Assembly: GCA_947579605.1 (NCBI GenBank)
Contig: OX388309.1
Coordinates: 18,732,713-18,796,712, forward strand
DNA: 64,000 nt
Source of the DNA: Athripsodes cinereus
Taxonomy: Eukaryota > Arthropoda > Insecta > Trichoptera > Leptoceridae
Direction of reading: 5' to 3'
This document shows, piece by piece, positions 1-14,300 of this stretch (position 1 is the stretch's first letter; each line of letters starts with the position of its first letter). The position numbers and the translations under genes are program-made. The notes under the pieces were generated by a model. The model was not told the DNA's origin. It ran no database searches and saw only the letters and a program-made list of their open reading frames with translations.

Positions 1-60
1 GTTTTAATTTTTAATTGGTGTAATTCTTCATTTCTTATTTATCTAGTTATTTTTTATGAA

Positions 61-545
61 AATGAGAGGGTTGACATCACAGTGAAAGCATTGGATGAAC
101 AAGTGAATAGACGTGTTTACTTTTGATGAACCCTGACACTGACACGATAAACATCCAAAGTGATCACTAGCGATGACGGAGGAAAGAGATTACCACTCGT
201 CATAATTTTGATGAAAGGTCCTTTCACTGAAACGACCATAAACAAGTTTTATCTTATTATTTGTTTAATTCTCTATGAATTTGTATCGAATGTCAGAATC
301 ATGTACAAAATTATTATGCAGTCGAGAGCTATATTAGGTAATTTATTTTAAGTGTTATTTTTCATTTTTGAATTTGTTTAATTATTTTTATACGAAAATA
401 GTCAAACTACGTACAACATGAGTGAGAGTGTTGAAATGGCAGTGAAAGCATAGGATGAACAAATGTGAACAGACGTGTTCACTTTCGATGAACAGGTTTG
501 ACCCTGACACTCTGGATGATCATCCAAAGTGAAGCAATGTGAACG
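61..545. repeat. Two diverged direct copies of a dispersed ~125-bp repeat
   Basis: Copies lie at about 61-185 and 405-545. Both carry 'cagtgaaagca', 'ggatgaacaa', a 'gaa(t/c)agacgtgtt(t/c)ac' block, 'gatgaac', 'ccctgacact' and 'catccaaagtga'. A third related stretch occurs at 36541-36640 just upstream of FAM114A. No coding potential is seen. It is probably a non-autonomous element, but termini were not defined. Confidence 0.5.
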
Positions 546-585
546 CTGCTTAACATACACTGCAACCTATAATATGGGTGGCAGT

Positions 586-1158
586 CAGAGATGTGCAAAA
601 TACTTTCAAAAAAGTATTTAAATACAAAATACAAATACTTTTGAATTTTTTTATTTCAAATACAAAATACTAAATACTTTTTTAAAATGGTATTTAAATA
701 CAAAATACAAAATACGTATTTTCAAAATACTTTTTTAAAATACCTTTTTAAAATACTTTTTACAAATAGTCGAACAAGGTGTAAGACAAAAGTATTTAAT
801 ATTTAAACCATTGATGAATGAAAAAGAAATTAAAAACTGGACAAAAGTATACATAAATGGAGAAAGGGTTGACATGATTCGATATAGCATTGCTTGCAGA
901 CAATTGATGAATGCCATTGATGAATGAAGAAAGCTTGCGTACGCGCATATCAATTAATGGCAGAATTTTGTTTCAAATAATAAAAAGGTATTTTGTAAAA
1001 GTATTTTGTGTAAAATACAAAATACTCAGAAAAAGTATTTCAAATAAAATACAAAATACTTTTTACAAAAAGGTATTTGAAATACAAAATACAAATACGT
1101 ATTTTGTATTTTGTATTTGTATTTTAAATACTTTTATTTCAAATACGTCACATCTCTG
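586..1158. mobile_element. Non-autonomous hAT element carrying a LINE fragment
   Basis: The ends are CAGAGATGTG and its exact inverted complement CACATCTCTG. An identical 8-bp target duplication GTGGCAGT lies at 578-585 and 1159-1166, diagnostic of the hAT superfamily. The body is built of degenerate AAATAC/GTATTT subterminal motifs in both orientations, as usual for hAT transposase binding regions. The middle (about 766-930) is unrelated and matches LINE-A. No transposase is visible, so it is non-autonomous. Confidence 0.88.
766..930 (+). mobile_element. LINE-A reverse-transcriptase relic inside hAT element
   Basis: This stretch aligns with the RT fragment at 36885-37080. It shares 'gtcgaacaaggtgtaagaca', then 'ttgatgaa', 'aactggaca', 'aatgg', 'gttgacatgattcgatat' and 'cattgcttgcagac'. 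The shared words correspond to VEQGVRQG and MIRYAD of the polymerase. It has internal deletions and stops, and is clearly dead. Confidence 0.7.
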
Positions 1159-1775
1159 GTGGCAGTGCATGTAACATAGAAATATTCTTAATTTTCCCAT
1201 TTTGTATGATAATATTTTTATATGACAACATTGATAATTTATTATTGTGAATGAAATTGAGTAAAATAGGTATATTTTCCTTCTCTTTTAGTTATGCAGA
1301 TTGGAAAAGTGGTGGAATATTTTCAGTAAGGTTATAATGTTGATAATATCTGTCATTATAACATTTTTATACATCGTGAATATCTTTTGAAATAGATAAA
1401 TGTTCATATAGATTGGATAAATTGAAGCTAGCGTTTCGCACTACAGATTAAATAACGCGAGAGCGACGTTTTTTCTACTTATATCGTTACCAATCTTAAA
1501 CTTCAATTATTATCTTTAAAATGCCCCTACCTAAGCACTGAGAACATAACAGAATGTATGGTAGATTGAAAGTTTTGTTTCAATTTATCAATACTATAAA
1601 TAAATACCTACCTATATTGATTTAAGTATATGGATTTATATAACATCATATTATATTCGTATCGTATTTTAGAATGCAGTTGACATTACCTGTAATATTT
1701 GGGGTTGTCACATATTTTACAACATACGCAACTCAATAGGCACTATTTATCTTTCATCAGTTGTTTAGACTAGAT

Positions 1776-1965
1776 CAGTGGTTCCCAAAGTTAACTGGGC
1801 TTCGACCCATCTAATGAAAAATTTCAATCTTGAGACCCACCCTTTAGCTGTTTTAAAGAAAAGAGGGCATAAATATTGGTCATGGAACTACTTAATGCTC
1901 AGGGTCCACTCAATATTCGCTCACGACTCACTGGTGGGTCGCGACCCATGGTTTGGGGAATACTG
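1776..1965. mobile_element. hAT MITE, 190 bp, CAGTGGTTCCC family
   Basis: The TIRs are CAGTGGTTCCCAAA on the left and TTTGGGGAATACTG on the right. The 8-bp TSD GACTAGAT is perfect at 1768-1775 and 1966-1973. The internal sequence (contains 'gggtcgcgaccca', 'gacccacc') is shared with the inverted copy at 14833-15061. It has no coding capacity. Confidence 0.85.
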
Positions 1966-2184
1966 GACTAGATCATTTGTAAAAAGCTGGTGATGAGTCA
2001 TGGTGAATTCAGAATTACTCACAGGTTACAGGAAGCATAAAAATGTTTTTAAGTACCTACATATTTACTTTAGGAGGTTATTACGAAAGGTCAGTAAAAC
2101 TCTTTTAGTTACATTGATCTAATATGTTAAAGTTATAAGTATTTGCGTTATATTTTGACGAATAATATTAACAATTATTATAAT

Positions 2185-2690
2185 ATAAAAATCTCGAAGA
2201 TTGATACCCCACATGCCCATGTTTAGGTAATAAAAAATAGGTAGGTACCTACATCGAAAAAAGTGCTAAAAACCTTTTCCCAATGAAAAACTTTGAAGTT
2301 TGACACCCCACTTGCTCATATTTAAGTAAAAAAAATGGGTAGGTACTTACATCGAAAAAAGTGTTAAAAACCTCTTCCCAATGAAAAATCTTGAAGTTTG
2401 ACACCTCACATGCCCACATTTATGTAAAAAAAGGTAATAAGTAGGTAGGTACCTACATGGAAAAAGTATTAAAAATCACGTCCTGATGAAAAAGCTTGAA
2501 GTTAAGACACCCCACATATTGGTAGGTACATGGAAAAAGTGATAAAAACCTCTTCCAAATGAAAAATATGCCTATATTTTATTTAGTAAAATATACAGGT
2601 ACCTACGTGAAAAAACTACTAAAAACGTCATCTTAATGTAAAAACTTGAAGATTTGTCATCCCAAATTTCTTTAAAAAATATCCCATTTT
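2185..2690 (+). repeat. Satellite-like tandem array, ~100-115-bp unit
   Basis: Five to six diverged units follow each other. Each carries 'aatgaaaaa(c/t)ttgaag(t)ttgacacc', 'ccacatgccca', 'atttaagtaaaaaa', 'ggtacctacat' and 'gaaaaaagtgttaaaaacct'. Two further units sit inside the hAT-like element at 38324-39183, so the unit has moved between loci. Confidence 0.7.
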
Positions 2691-2699
2691 GTGAAAAAA

Positions 2700-5100
2700 A
2701 TTGTAAGCACATAAATGTTATATAATTGCCCACATTCGAATTGGTATTTTTGGTTTGCAGTAATGCATGCGTATTTGAGCGATTTGCTATGAAATAAAAA
2801 AAGTCAAGACTCTGTATTCCCCAAAAAACCTTAAAGAGTGGATGTATCTATCTGTATCTTTTAATATTAAAGAATATTTTACTTTCATGCATGTAAAAAA
2901 TATTAGGCGAAAATAAATAGGTTCCCACTCATTGTAAAATCATTTAACATTGTTTATGGATTTTATAGGTAAATCTATTTTTTTTCTACAGCATAGTTTT
3001 CTATGATTTCATAATGTCTTCCATTATGAAAATAGCCCAATATGTCAAAAATATGCGATTTTTACTCACTTAATTCAAGAGTTTTTATCATTAGCAAACA
3101 CGATATTTCATTACGAAAATAAACCTTTAATATTTAGTTTCAGAATTGTTGTATTTATTGTTACATCTATTTTGAAATTAATTCAATACAATGAAAAATG
3201 TTTGACTGTGAATATTGCTATTTACTAAACCTTGCATATATTTTTCATAAATTTTGTTGCTAATTTTGTGACATGGTCTCATTGAAATTGTAACATCTTT
3301 ATCAATATATAAGATAATTAAAATGTTTTTAGCCTTAAACCTGCCCAGGAGATAAGAACTCGTATAGAGTGTATTATTTTACTTCGGTCTTTCCTAATTT
3401 CAGAGTCCGTTAAGGACATACCAACATACATACATACGAACGGACTCAAATATTTATGTGTGGATTCTATGAATAAATATACTAAAGTAAATACTGTCAA
3501 TTTTTCAAATAATTATTTTTGAGGCGATGATCTAAAAATTAAAAATGTTCTTGATTTAAAATATTTAAATTAAATGTAGCTAGTAGGCGGTGTAACTAGC
3601 TGCCACACTTACAAATTATAGCAAATAAGTACATAATATACAACACACATACCTCGACTGAACAGAATTAATCAATTAATCGTTTTCTTTGTTTATTTTA
3701 TAAATACATACACATATTAACATCTTCCATTTTAACTCCGTCGCCAAATTTACATTTTGGTATGTAATTTCAAATGTCTAAGGTTCTCATCGTGATTTAT
3801 CTGATATTTTAAAATTCATATAATAGGGGGGAGGGAGGCAAAAAACTAACTGAGAACGACGTGCTCCCGTTTTTTGTAGAGACTTCTCCAGCTGGATGGG
3901 ATTAGTAGAGACCTTCATGAAACAGTTGTGCAGGTGGCTATTTTTTTGAGATTTCATGAATTATTTAGAAAAAAATATCCGTTTTTTTGGGATCCCTCTT
4001 GTACCTACCTAAATAGTCATAGAAATGTTTCAAATATAAAGGGTGAAAGATATATGATTATATTACAGTTTGGATAAAATGATATTTGTGTTAACCTTTA
4101 TGTTTACCTTTATCGCTGAAATGTCAAGCCTAATATCTATTAGGAATAGGAACAATGCTATTCAGCAGCTTTATAGTTTTATAAAATAATGTTTTCCTAT
4201 CGCTTGCCATTTCAATTTTACACATTTTCTTCTGCATGCCATGAAGTATTACGTAAGTAGGTATTTAATTCTGATAGACACTAAAATTTCATTTAAAATT
4301 AATACATACAAACATATCTTATATCATACGTAAATTAGTGGGCACATTGAACACCAGGTTAATAGATACATCATATATGTGCATATGTATATATACAATA
4401 AAGTTCATATTATGTAAATTAATAACTGACGGAAAATTTCCGAGTATAAAAACAAAATATAACCACAAAAAATGGAATACATTCGGGACTGGCGCATGTT
4501 GCATGGCGTGTACTTGTTTCTCACCGAGAAAGATTTATTTCAACCAATAAGTTTCCAAATATTGATTTCAACAAATAAGTACGAATATTCGTAGCAATCT
4601 CCTTTGTAAAGGGAGTCTAATGGCTTGTTCCTTGTATTGAGTTACTCCTACACGTAATTTATAAACGAAAAAAGTGGAAGAACTAATAGAATACAGGACA
4701 TTAATTCATTACATCAACATTAATAATTAATTCTGTACGTAAGTATATTTTTGGATTTGGAACATTTTGAATAGTGTATCATTCATGTTATAATATGTAG
4801 TGTTGTAATGTAGTAGTAGTATATATACAGGAACTTTAACAATGGAGGTAACTTAGTTGTAATGATGGAAGAGGGACAGGGAAATGTTTTCCCAGTTGGT
4901 ATTTGACAATCAATGTGGGTGCACGGTTTCCCGCTTAGCAACTACGCGTGCGTGAAAAGCCTACATCACCTTAACAATATCTACTGTCAAACACATACAT
5001 AAACTTCATAGGTTAAGTTTTATATCACTCATTTCACAAATGTTTTGTAATTATAATATCATCATCGTGTCTTTGTGTGACCTTTACTGATGAATTGGAC
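2700..5100. other. AT-rich intergenic DNA, no gene seen
   Basis: The short open frames here lack codon bias, splice context or recognisable motifs. Long A/T runs dominate. No transposon ends were recognised. The last few hundred bases before 5140 probably hold promoter sequence of the downstream gene, but no specific element could be named. Confidence 0.5.
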
Positions 5101-5215
5101 AGAACTACAATATGTTTATTTTGAGTACTCTTCCTGTTGTCAGTGGTTTCAGTATGTTGCCCGAGGAGTGTTTTGATGATGTATTGGTCGCGATGTTGTT
5201 CATTTTATAATAGTA
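5101..5215 (+). promoter_or_regulatory. Candidate transcription start and 5' UTR of the KIAA1549-like gene
   Basis: Two matches to the arthropod initiator core TCAGT occur at 5140-5144 and 5149-5153, about 65-75 bp upstream of the chosen ATG at 5216. A short upstream ATG at 5192 opens only a few codons before a stop. No TATA box is obvious. Placement is inferred from the downstream coding exon. Confidence 0.35.
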
Positions 5216-5324
5216 ATGTTGTTGAATAATAGCTACATTGCACTTTTTGTTATTATTGTTTTACTTGGATTTGATAATGTAACTATTTTTGTGTCATCTG
5301 TGGGACAGAACCTCAGAGATAAAG
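5216..5324 (+). CDS. Signal-peptide exon (exon 1) of the KIAA1549-like gene
   Basis: The frame begins MLLNNSYIALF, continues through VIIVLLGF, and ends at 'gataaag|gtgagt', a strong donor, in phase 1. The exon at 19727 begins with the two bases needed to complete that codon (G+TT, Val) and runs straight on as VHILDEDVLEPQY. A start codon, a hydrophobic core and a compatible phase make this the natural first coding exon. The link across 14.4 kb is inference, and an unseen phase-neutral exon between them is possible. Confidence 0.65.
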
Positions 5325-8300
5325 GTGAGTTAAGCTTCTTTTACCATCATAACATGTATAAGATTTGATATACCTAACTAGTAAATTTATTGGAATTGAG
5401 ATGACAATTTATTACAAATAAAATTATTTGTTTCCCCAAAACCGATTTGTAATACATACATAATTTTGTAAGAAAAAATATATTCTACTACTACTACTAC
5501 TATACTTTACCATTACGACGTATTCCACGAGTGGGGTAGTCAGCAGATCAGCTGCATGTAGCAAACATGCAAGCTGTCCTCTCTATGCTAACAAAAAAAA
5601 ATAAGATTGGTGTCATATCTCATCGTTGAACTTAATATATAAAATGTATTTTTTCGAACACCGTCCTTTACAGGACTTTTTGAAATAAAACAAATCGTCC
5701 TCAAAGCCCTATAGGGTACAGGATACTGCATTATTACATTTATAATATAGGTATTTTTCAAAAGAAATGTATCTTAAAATAATGTCAGAATTGAAAAAAC
5801 TTTCGTCAAAATTTTTCAGTAGCATGGCACCAATTGATTAGAAAGATACCCAGCTAGGTGTAGCTATTTTCAAAAATAGACTTACAACAACATGTAAGAA
5901 ATCAATATACGAGTATAATACAGAGATATTCATTATTAAATTGTTTTAGGGATTGGACGTTAACATTGTGAAAAAAAATACTTCATCAAATCCGACACAA
6001 CATCAAATCCAGTATGCGAGGAGCATCGCATATTATGAAGACTGTATGATCTAATTTTCATCCGTGGCCATTATGTAAGATGGTCCTGATGAGACACATG
6101 CGCCAATGTCGAAACATAACATCTCTTCGACAAATCCAAACTGCATATTCCGGTGACGGGCCTAGCCTCGTTCCGTATGCAAATGCATGAGCCAAGTCTC
6201 TGCCCGACTGTACGCAGTAAAATGGAGTAAAACCTTCACCTTCATACTGTCTCCTGCGTAAAATCAAATGATCTTTCATTCATGAGGTGCATGTTGTACA
6301 TGCATTTCGGATGAAAATTAGATCATACAGTCTTCATATATATATATTATATAATAAGTTACAATCCATTGGATTGGTCTGCAACGAGTTTGGTTTTTCT
6401 TCTCCATTCGTCTCTATTCTCAGCCAGTCTTTTCAGCTCTACGTATGAGCCACAGTTCATGTCCGTCTTCAGTTGGTCCATATACGCGTCTCTTGGTCGG
6501 CCTCTGCCATTTGTCCCCTCTGTCTTACCCTCCGCGATGGCGATTTGGCGATGAGTATTCCTGGGTGCCTGATGTTGCGGCCAATCCAGTTAGCTCGTTG
6601 TTGGCCGATTCTCTTAAGAAGTTGCCTTTTTTCGCCTATCCTGGTTAATACTTCTTCGTTTTCGACGTGTTCCGACCAATGGATCTTAAGCTTGCGTCTG
6701 TAGCACCATATCTCAAAGGCCGCCAACCGTCCGCTTTCACTCTTGCTGATGGTCCACGTCTCACAATCATAAAGCAGAATGCTCCATACAAAGGCTTTAG
6801 TAAGGTTCTTCCTTACGCTTAAATAAATATTTGGGGATTCCAATATCTTCGATTTTTTGTTAAAGGCAATCCTTGCCTGGTTTATTCTGCTCACAATTTC
6901 CCATTTGGAGCGTCTATCCTGGTTTATTCTGCTGCCCAAGTACACGAATTCTCTTACTTGTTTGATGCTCTTTCCATTTATGGCAATGTTCGCAGTCGCT
7001 TCCTCTCTTCCCACGACCATACATTTTGTTTTTTCTTTATTTATTTTCATGTTGTACTTTGACAACAGTATACTTTTCATTTTTCCTAAGGCTTCGTTCA
7101 GCTCCATCTCGGAGTCTGCGAGCAGTGCTATGTCGTCAGCATATCTTATCATGTCGACCTTTTTCCCATTTATTTTTACTCCTGTCCAGTTCTTCATTTC
7201 TTCTCTGAGATCATCAAAATATGGTTTTGATAATTTTTTTTAAAATTATTATATTAATAACAATTGCATAGTTATGTACAAATAAAATTAATAGTAAAAA
7301 AAAAATTCCTTTAGATTAATAATATTTCCTTAATTCACATACTTAAGTAGACCCTTTTAAGTTCAGCAAAGACATCCACCAATATGCTGGACGAGAGCAG
7401 TAGAGGAAACAAGTCCTGCCTCTATGATAGGATTTTGGCATCACAGTACCCATCATCTTGAACTGACTCCACGAGGACCTTCGTAAATACCAATCAATAA
7501 TAACGTTCAGGAGCAAGTTGAAGACATCGCAATTAATAAAATAAAAAATAAAATAATCTTTATTGTACATTTAAGTAGTACAAATGGCGGGTTTATTGCC
7601 TGCAGACAATATCTGACAACCAACCAGCAATTCCAATATAGTTTCCTGATGCTCCATTAAACGGCGCCGACATAACATAATAATGCTTACGTACAACCTT
7701 CTATGATATCACTTCACTAATAAGACAATAGATATGATTACCTAATACAGTAATATAATATTATATGATATTTTGTTTACTTTGCCCACACTTCGATAAT
7801 TTTATTGGATAAATTGTCTTCGTTGACTCAATTCATGTCTCATAGCCATTAGCTTTTTAATTAATAGTAGTCTGTGTAATAAATTTGTTACAAAACTAAG
7901 TTTTATTAAATTGAAAGCTTTAACTAACAAGCTAAGTACCTACACACTTTATGAAGAAATACTACTCTCAATATAGATAGTAAACTGTAATCTGTAATGA
8001 TATGCCTGCACCTGAGCATTTTAATTATCAATTCATAAAACATTAAGGGTTTTCCCACCACTTTCCCCTGGATGTTTTAAGAGCTGAGCTCCTATATCAT
8101 CCAGACTCAACGAAACAAAAGAAAAATTCAAAGGGAGGGCTCAGGATTTGCCTTATGGGCTCCCCCCGACAAAATCCTCCCCTAAACTACAACCCTTAAT
8201 GTCCCTTGGAGGAGATACTCACTACAAGGCACTACTCACTACTACAATATTCTTACAAACTATGTTCTTACAGTTACGTATTGCTACGTACTAAAATTCT

Positions 8301-11300
8301 TAACACTAAAGACAACACTTTACAGCTTATTATCTAAGTAGTAGAGTATTCAAGACAATAATAATAAATGCTTACCAATCATACCCACCACTGCCAAACA
8401 CGAAATTTCTTCCTTACTGAATTTGAAAGAAACAAAGAAAGGGAAAGAAACACATTAAACTTCCAAGGCTAGAGTATGAAAGTGGAAGCAAATAAGCAAT
8501 TGATCAAAAAAAAAAGAAAAAAATGACAAAACCAAGGGACAGAGTGCTTGAAAAGCCACCTCCAACGACAGGAGTAGGACATGCACAAAACAAGTAAGAG
8601 AGTTCAGCGGCTCGGTCGCCAAATTATCAGGATGAATCCACTGGTGGCAGTCCAGGTCGACGAAGATCATCCCACTTAAGCTTCCAGGCTTCTACAAAAT
8701 TTTTGAAGCATTTGAAGTTTGTAGCATTAAGGGTTAATTCTTCAAACCAAACTGGTCTTGGAGTGTCCACACTCAAAGTGTATCAATTCATAAAAAAAAC
8801 ACAATGAAATTATGTCGAGAAAACGTAACATTAATTTAGGAGTACTTATGATCTAAGTGGTCTTAGTTTTTTTCGAGGCCGCGGTCAATTAAATTTTGTG
8901 AAGCCCTTAGAGAGAAATTTCAGAAAATATCCAATTTTTCAAAATTTTCGATCCCCATCGCCAAATGTTCAATTTCGTAAATCAATTTGAGAAAATGTGA
9001 CGACCTCGCTCGTCGACGCCTGCTGCCACCACGACACCCGCGCCGCCGAAGCCTGTCACCGCCCATTTACTCCTCAGCTGTGCTCAGGTTAAATCCTGCA
9101 CGAAACTTCGGCCATTGCCTAAAAGACTAAAAAAACTTTTTCAAGACTACTGTACGTAGAGTACCTATACCTACCCAAACAACAGAACTATCATCATAAT
9201 ACAGTGTATACATTTTCTTTTCAAATTCAAATATTTGATATCGCCAGTCTATTGCTATTCAGACAGATATTGTTATTCTAAAGTACGTCACTAACTCTTG
9301 TCGGTCATAAAATTGAGGAGACGTGTTCAATAAAAAATACATAAAGCACTTTTAGATCTAATTATTCAGTTCATGAATATGTGCAATAATGGCTTTTTAG
9401 GTTTAGTCCCTATAGACAAATATAATATTATTATATTTGATGTGAAAATGCTGTAGCAGATTTGAAGAAGGTAGATAAGTATGCAAATTTTGGACCGCCT
9501 CGCAGTCCTTCTTTTCTAAGCACCTGATAAAGTGTGTGGATCAAATTAATATTGTAATCGCTAGCAGATACATCGAAAATAAAATAAGTGAGCTATAAAA
9601 CATACAGATTCGGGAATATCACATAAGTATAGAATATTATATAGATGATGGCACGAAAATAAAGAAGAATAATGTTATATTGTAATCGAAAACAAATGCC
9701 TGAAATCAATGTCAATAAAATTCAGAAGTTCAATGGAATAACGGTGATTGTATTATTATCAATATTATTTTGATAGGATCGGATAGCTACTAAACTTTAT
9801 TTGCGTAATTTGTCATGCATGATAATACTCGATAGTTACACTTCACTCAAACATAAATGACAAAACATTCGAGGGCAATGTTATTTCGATTTGTTTCATT
9901 TATAATTCTTCTGAAATATATTCAATATCTCTTGTGCAATAAGCAATGCAGTTTATAAAAAAATAATCGCCACATTATAACAATGAAAAGTGTTCAATAA
10001 TCCAACGCGAGCAATGATTTATGTTTCGGGTTTTTTTTTTGATATAAATCACTTTTAAAAAATAACATTTTTATGAACTCCTTTAATCTCCTTTAAAGTC
10101 CCTTGATATGTAGTGACTTGGTGAGAGGTATTTTAGATAAGAATGGTATTGTTTTCAGATTAGCATGTAAAATGTAGATTATTAATCTATGTTTTATTTT
10201 GATGTAGTTTGTATTAATTTATTTGTAATGCATTAAAGCATAATGCATTCACTTATTATTGGCATTTACATATGTACATGTTTTTTACTTTTTAAATATT
10301 CTAAGCTTAAGATACACCTGACTATAACGAAATTATTCTATATAAATATTATACTTTTAGGTATGTTACCAGTGGCGGGACTATACTAGACTTTGTTTAT
10401 TGGAACTCATTTTTTTATAATGAATATTACTTAAAGTTATTGCATTTTGTGATGTGGGCGTAAAAATTTGAAATACCCTTTTATCCAGTGTTGGTTCAAA
10501 ATACCGTTCGAAATATTCCAGCCATGCATGCAATTATAAAGGCATGCATTGGTATTTTGCATGTTGGTAGGTTGGTACACAAAAAACGACGTTGTAGCCG
10601 AATGGTGTTTTTTATGCATGTATGGAAACCACCTCACTGATATTTTATAAGGTAGTTAGTTGTACCTACGCAGTAGGTATGTATGACAGGAAATAATTTT
10701 GTTTTGTTGTGTTGAATACTGGAATCATTTTACCGTAATGAGTTTGTCACAATGTTACTAGTCCATGGACCATATTATTAAATATCTACTTATACATAAT
10801 ATATTTACATAGGTATAATGTATTATCATGATAGTACATACATATTATAATATAATATGTAAGGACCAGAGTCGACCAACCGAATACTCAATATACTCCT
10901 TACCTGCTCTGTGTTCACATATTCAAATTATTCACTATCAGATTGAATATTATATTTATTCATTTATTTGTACATATCCATCTACCTATTTGAATATTTT
11001 ATATATTGTGGCATTTTAGCATTTATCTACTTATTCAAGAATACCATTTATGTACATAAATAAATAAACGTAAAAAAGACGATAAATGTTGTGATAATTA
11101 TTTGAGTTATTGAAATGACGAAAATAAAAAAATAAGTTTCTACACACACAGGTTCAAGTAATTCTTGTGCACTTTTTCAGTTAATAGATAATAACAAGTT
11201 AATACTTATTATTCTCGATTAACTGAAAAAACACTAATGTTTCAATTTGTATAAGTTTTATGTTATACTTCTTCTAACTACTACCCTAACTATACATCTC

Positions 11301-14300
11301 ACTTGTAACGTTGACTTAGTATTAACAGTTGAAATTTCGAGAATTCATTTACGGAATATCACTACGGATCGATTTAAAATAAAATGTATACCTTGTCATT
11401 TGAGGGTAGAACACGAAGATATATATGATATTATAATTATATTTTATTATATTTATAGTAGTAGTAATGAATGATATTATTTCGGACTATGATTGTACAA
11501 GCCTGTATCGAATCTAATTGTAGAGATGAATATGTTTCCATGTAGCTACTCAATAAATAATTATTTTGTATCTATTCACCCATATTTACATTATTTATTT
11601 GTGTAACCTTCAAATGGACATAAGGTTCGCCGTTGCGGCTATTTGCCTATTTGCTCAATTATTCGGAGTAATTTTATATAGATTTACCTATATTCATGAT
11701 TATCAATACATATATTATATAACTGCAAAAATTATGTAAAGTTTGTGCTTATATTCGAACTTTAATTGAAATAAATCAGGGACTCTGATACCTAAACAAC
11801 ATAAATTAAATCAATGCAGTTTTTTGAGAAAACCGACTAATTTATCTATTATATTATTTTTTTGTCTTCGGTCGATATAGGTAGGACTCCTTTCCCTTCC
11901 CCTTCCCCTATCCTTTGCACAGATATTGTATTTAATTTGCTTTTTTATTATCCTGCTATTTATTCTTATATCTTTTTATATTTTATGTATTTTCTTGTTT
12001 ACATTTTATTTTTGAGTATTTATTCTTTTTCGTGTGTGTTTTTTTTCGTCTTTCGAATGGTTGGCTGGAAGATGTTGCTCTGCAACAAGTCCGCCAGTTG
12101 ACAAAGCACTGCTTTTTATTTATTATGTGTTGGTTGTACAAAAATTTTATTATGTTCTGTTAATAAAGTTTTATTATTATTATAACTAATTTATTATGAT
12201 TGGAATCATGGGCATAAGAGAGGGTAGGTACTATACCCCCTGGATTTTCAAAAACGGTAGGAAAGTTGGTAAAGTGAAGACCCTCCCGCCTTCCTCCAGA
12301 AATCAGACTAAATATAATAAGGAATGATAGAAAGACGACAGTGGACAAAAAATGTATACAGATATTAAATGTGTCAGTGTTTAGGTAGCAGAATTTCACA
12401 ATGAAATATAAAAAACATTTGTTTTTTAGTAGGTACAGATATATTAACAAACGCATGATTGATACATATCAACTATAGGTATTATTTTTTATTATTTAAT
12501 ATTCATTGATTATTACATTTAGATTATTTCCTTAGTTGATGTGTTATTTATATTCTTATCCATAGCGTATTCAAAAGAAATCGTGCACTAATGGCTATAA
12601 TATTTTATTCATAATATTTATTTTTCCGTCTGTACCAGAAAGTGGATTAAGTTAATACAAAAATAAAAAAGGGGGTAAATGTTTTATCGATTTAAAACAC
12701 TTAAAATACATAATACTCAATCACTGTACAAATGTTGTTATTACTCATGTGATAGAACTGATATTCTTATGACAATTTTATTCATTCTTTTGAAGATACG
12801 TATGATACTGGTATTCTAAATGGGTGTATCTGCAATGGGGTAGACAAAGAGAACAGTGTAGGTTGATGGAGGAAACCTTTATTGACATCAGTTACAAGGT
12901 AAGTAGGTGAGGTGGCGATCCATCTAGATGTTGTAGTGTGAAGGTAGCGCTGATAGGATGTCCAGTCCAGATGTGATCTGATAGAAGTGGTAGACTCGGC
13001 GTGTTTATTTAATTTTTATTTATTTATTTCAATAGATACAACAGCTTTAACAATGAATAATACAATAATACAGTTAATTATTTACATCGCCAATTAAAGT
13101 TCATATCTAAACTAGGAACAATTTATCAACACGATATTTAAAAAAGGAAGCGGAAGGAAGGGAGAAGAGAATACAACCTAATTCATTGTACAATGGTGTA
13201 TGTACAGTTGTGATAATATTTTTTTTACAATACTAGAGAATCAAACAGTCATAACACAACATGTTAACAATTAATACACTCAACATGTGGACCAGCAAAT
13301 ATTCCACACTTACCAGAAATGTCTTGGTTTTGAAAAAAAAGCAAAAGTTAAAAAAAAGTTAAAGTAATTGTTAAAAAATAAAAAAAAAATCCTGTATTAC
13401 TAGAAATCGAAATAAAATCACCAATTCAGTATGATATTATGAATATGTGATGGCTGTACCTTAATCAGCACTAGTGGTTTATAGGCACGTAGGTGCTGAT
13501 GCTGATGCACAACACTGGCATCTCAACATGTACCTACTGTGGAGCACCCGGCAAAGAATTGGTCTACCACCCTTTTTCCTAAGTTTTCGAGTATCTTGTG
13601 ATAGGCAGATGTTCCAAAAATAAATAAATATATATTTTAAATTCAGCAATGAGGTTTGTCATCCATTCTGAGAGTTTTAAATTTTTGCTGGCAAAGAGAG
13701 GACAGTAGTAGTAGTATCAACATGCTACATCCGATGTTAACATATTTTTTTTATTAATAAAAGTATAAAAAAAAGGTGTAATTTTATAGGGCTTCAAGTT
13801 GGTTGTATAAATCGCCGCGTCAGCCGTTGTAGTGTAAATAATGATTGAGTTTAATATAATGATGGTGATGATGATAATAAAGTTGTAAAAGTGTTACGAA
13901 TCAATGTCTTGTCGTTATATTTACATTACTTTAATACATTTATTATATACCTACTAACATAATATTAAAAACTCATTATTTGTAGCCTGAATTTTCTTTG
14001 GGTTCAATATTATTCACCTACCTCTAGATGCGCTTATAGGTTACTCGTAATAAACTAACTATACCATCACGGAATATCCCACAAGTGGGGTAGCCAGCAG
14101 ACCGGCTGCATGTAGTAATCAAATAAGCTGTCCTTTTTGTGCCAACAAAAGTTAAGTCATTCAGGATGGGTGGCATACCTCATCACTGAATTTAAGGTGT
14201 AAAAATCAATACATTTTTCGAACAGTTTGCCTACAACAAGACACTCGAAAACTTGTGGAAAAGAGTGAGAGACCCGCACATTTTCAGGAGAGCACAATTA

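Noticed and set aside
6369..7243. Several plus-strand frames of 60-128 codons
   Set aside because: They are antisense to the LINE-A reverse transcriptase, which has recognisable motifs on the minus strand.
12160..12456. A 98-codon minus-strand frame
   Set aside because: Hydrophobic residues follow from T/A-rich composition, and it begins inside a LINE 3' end. No start context or homologue recognised.
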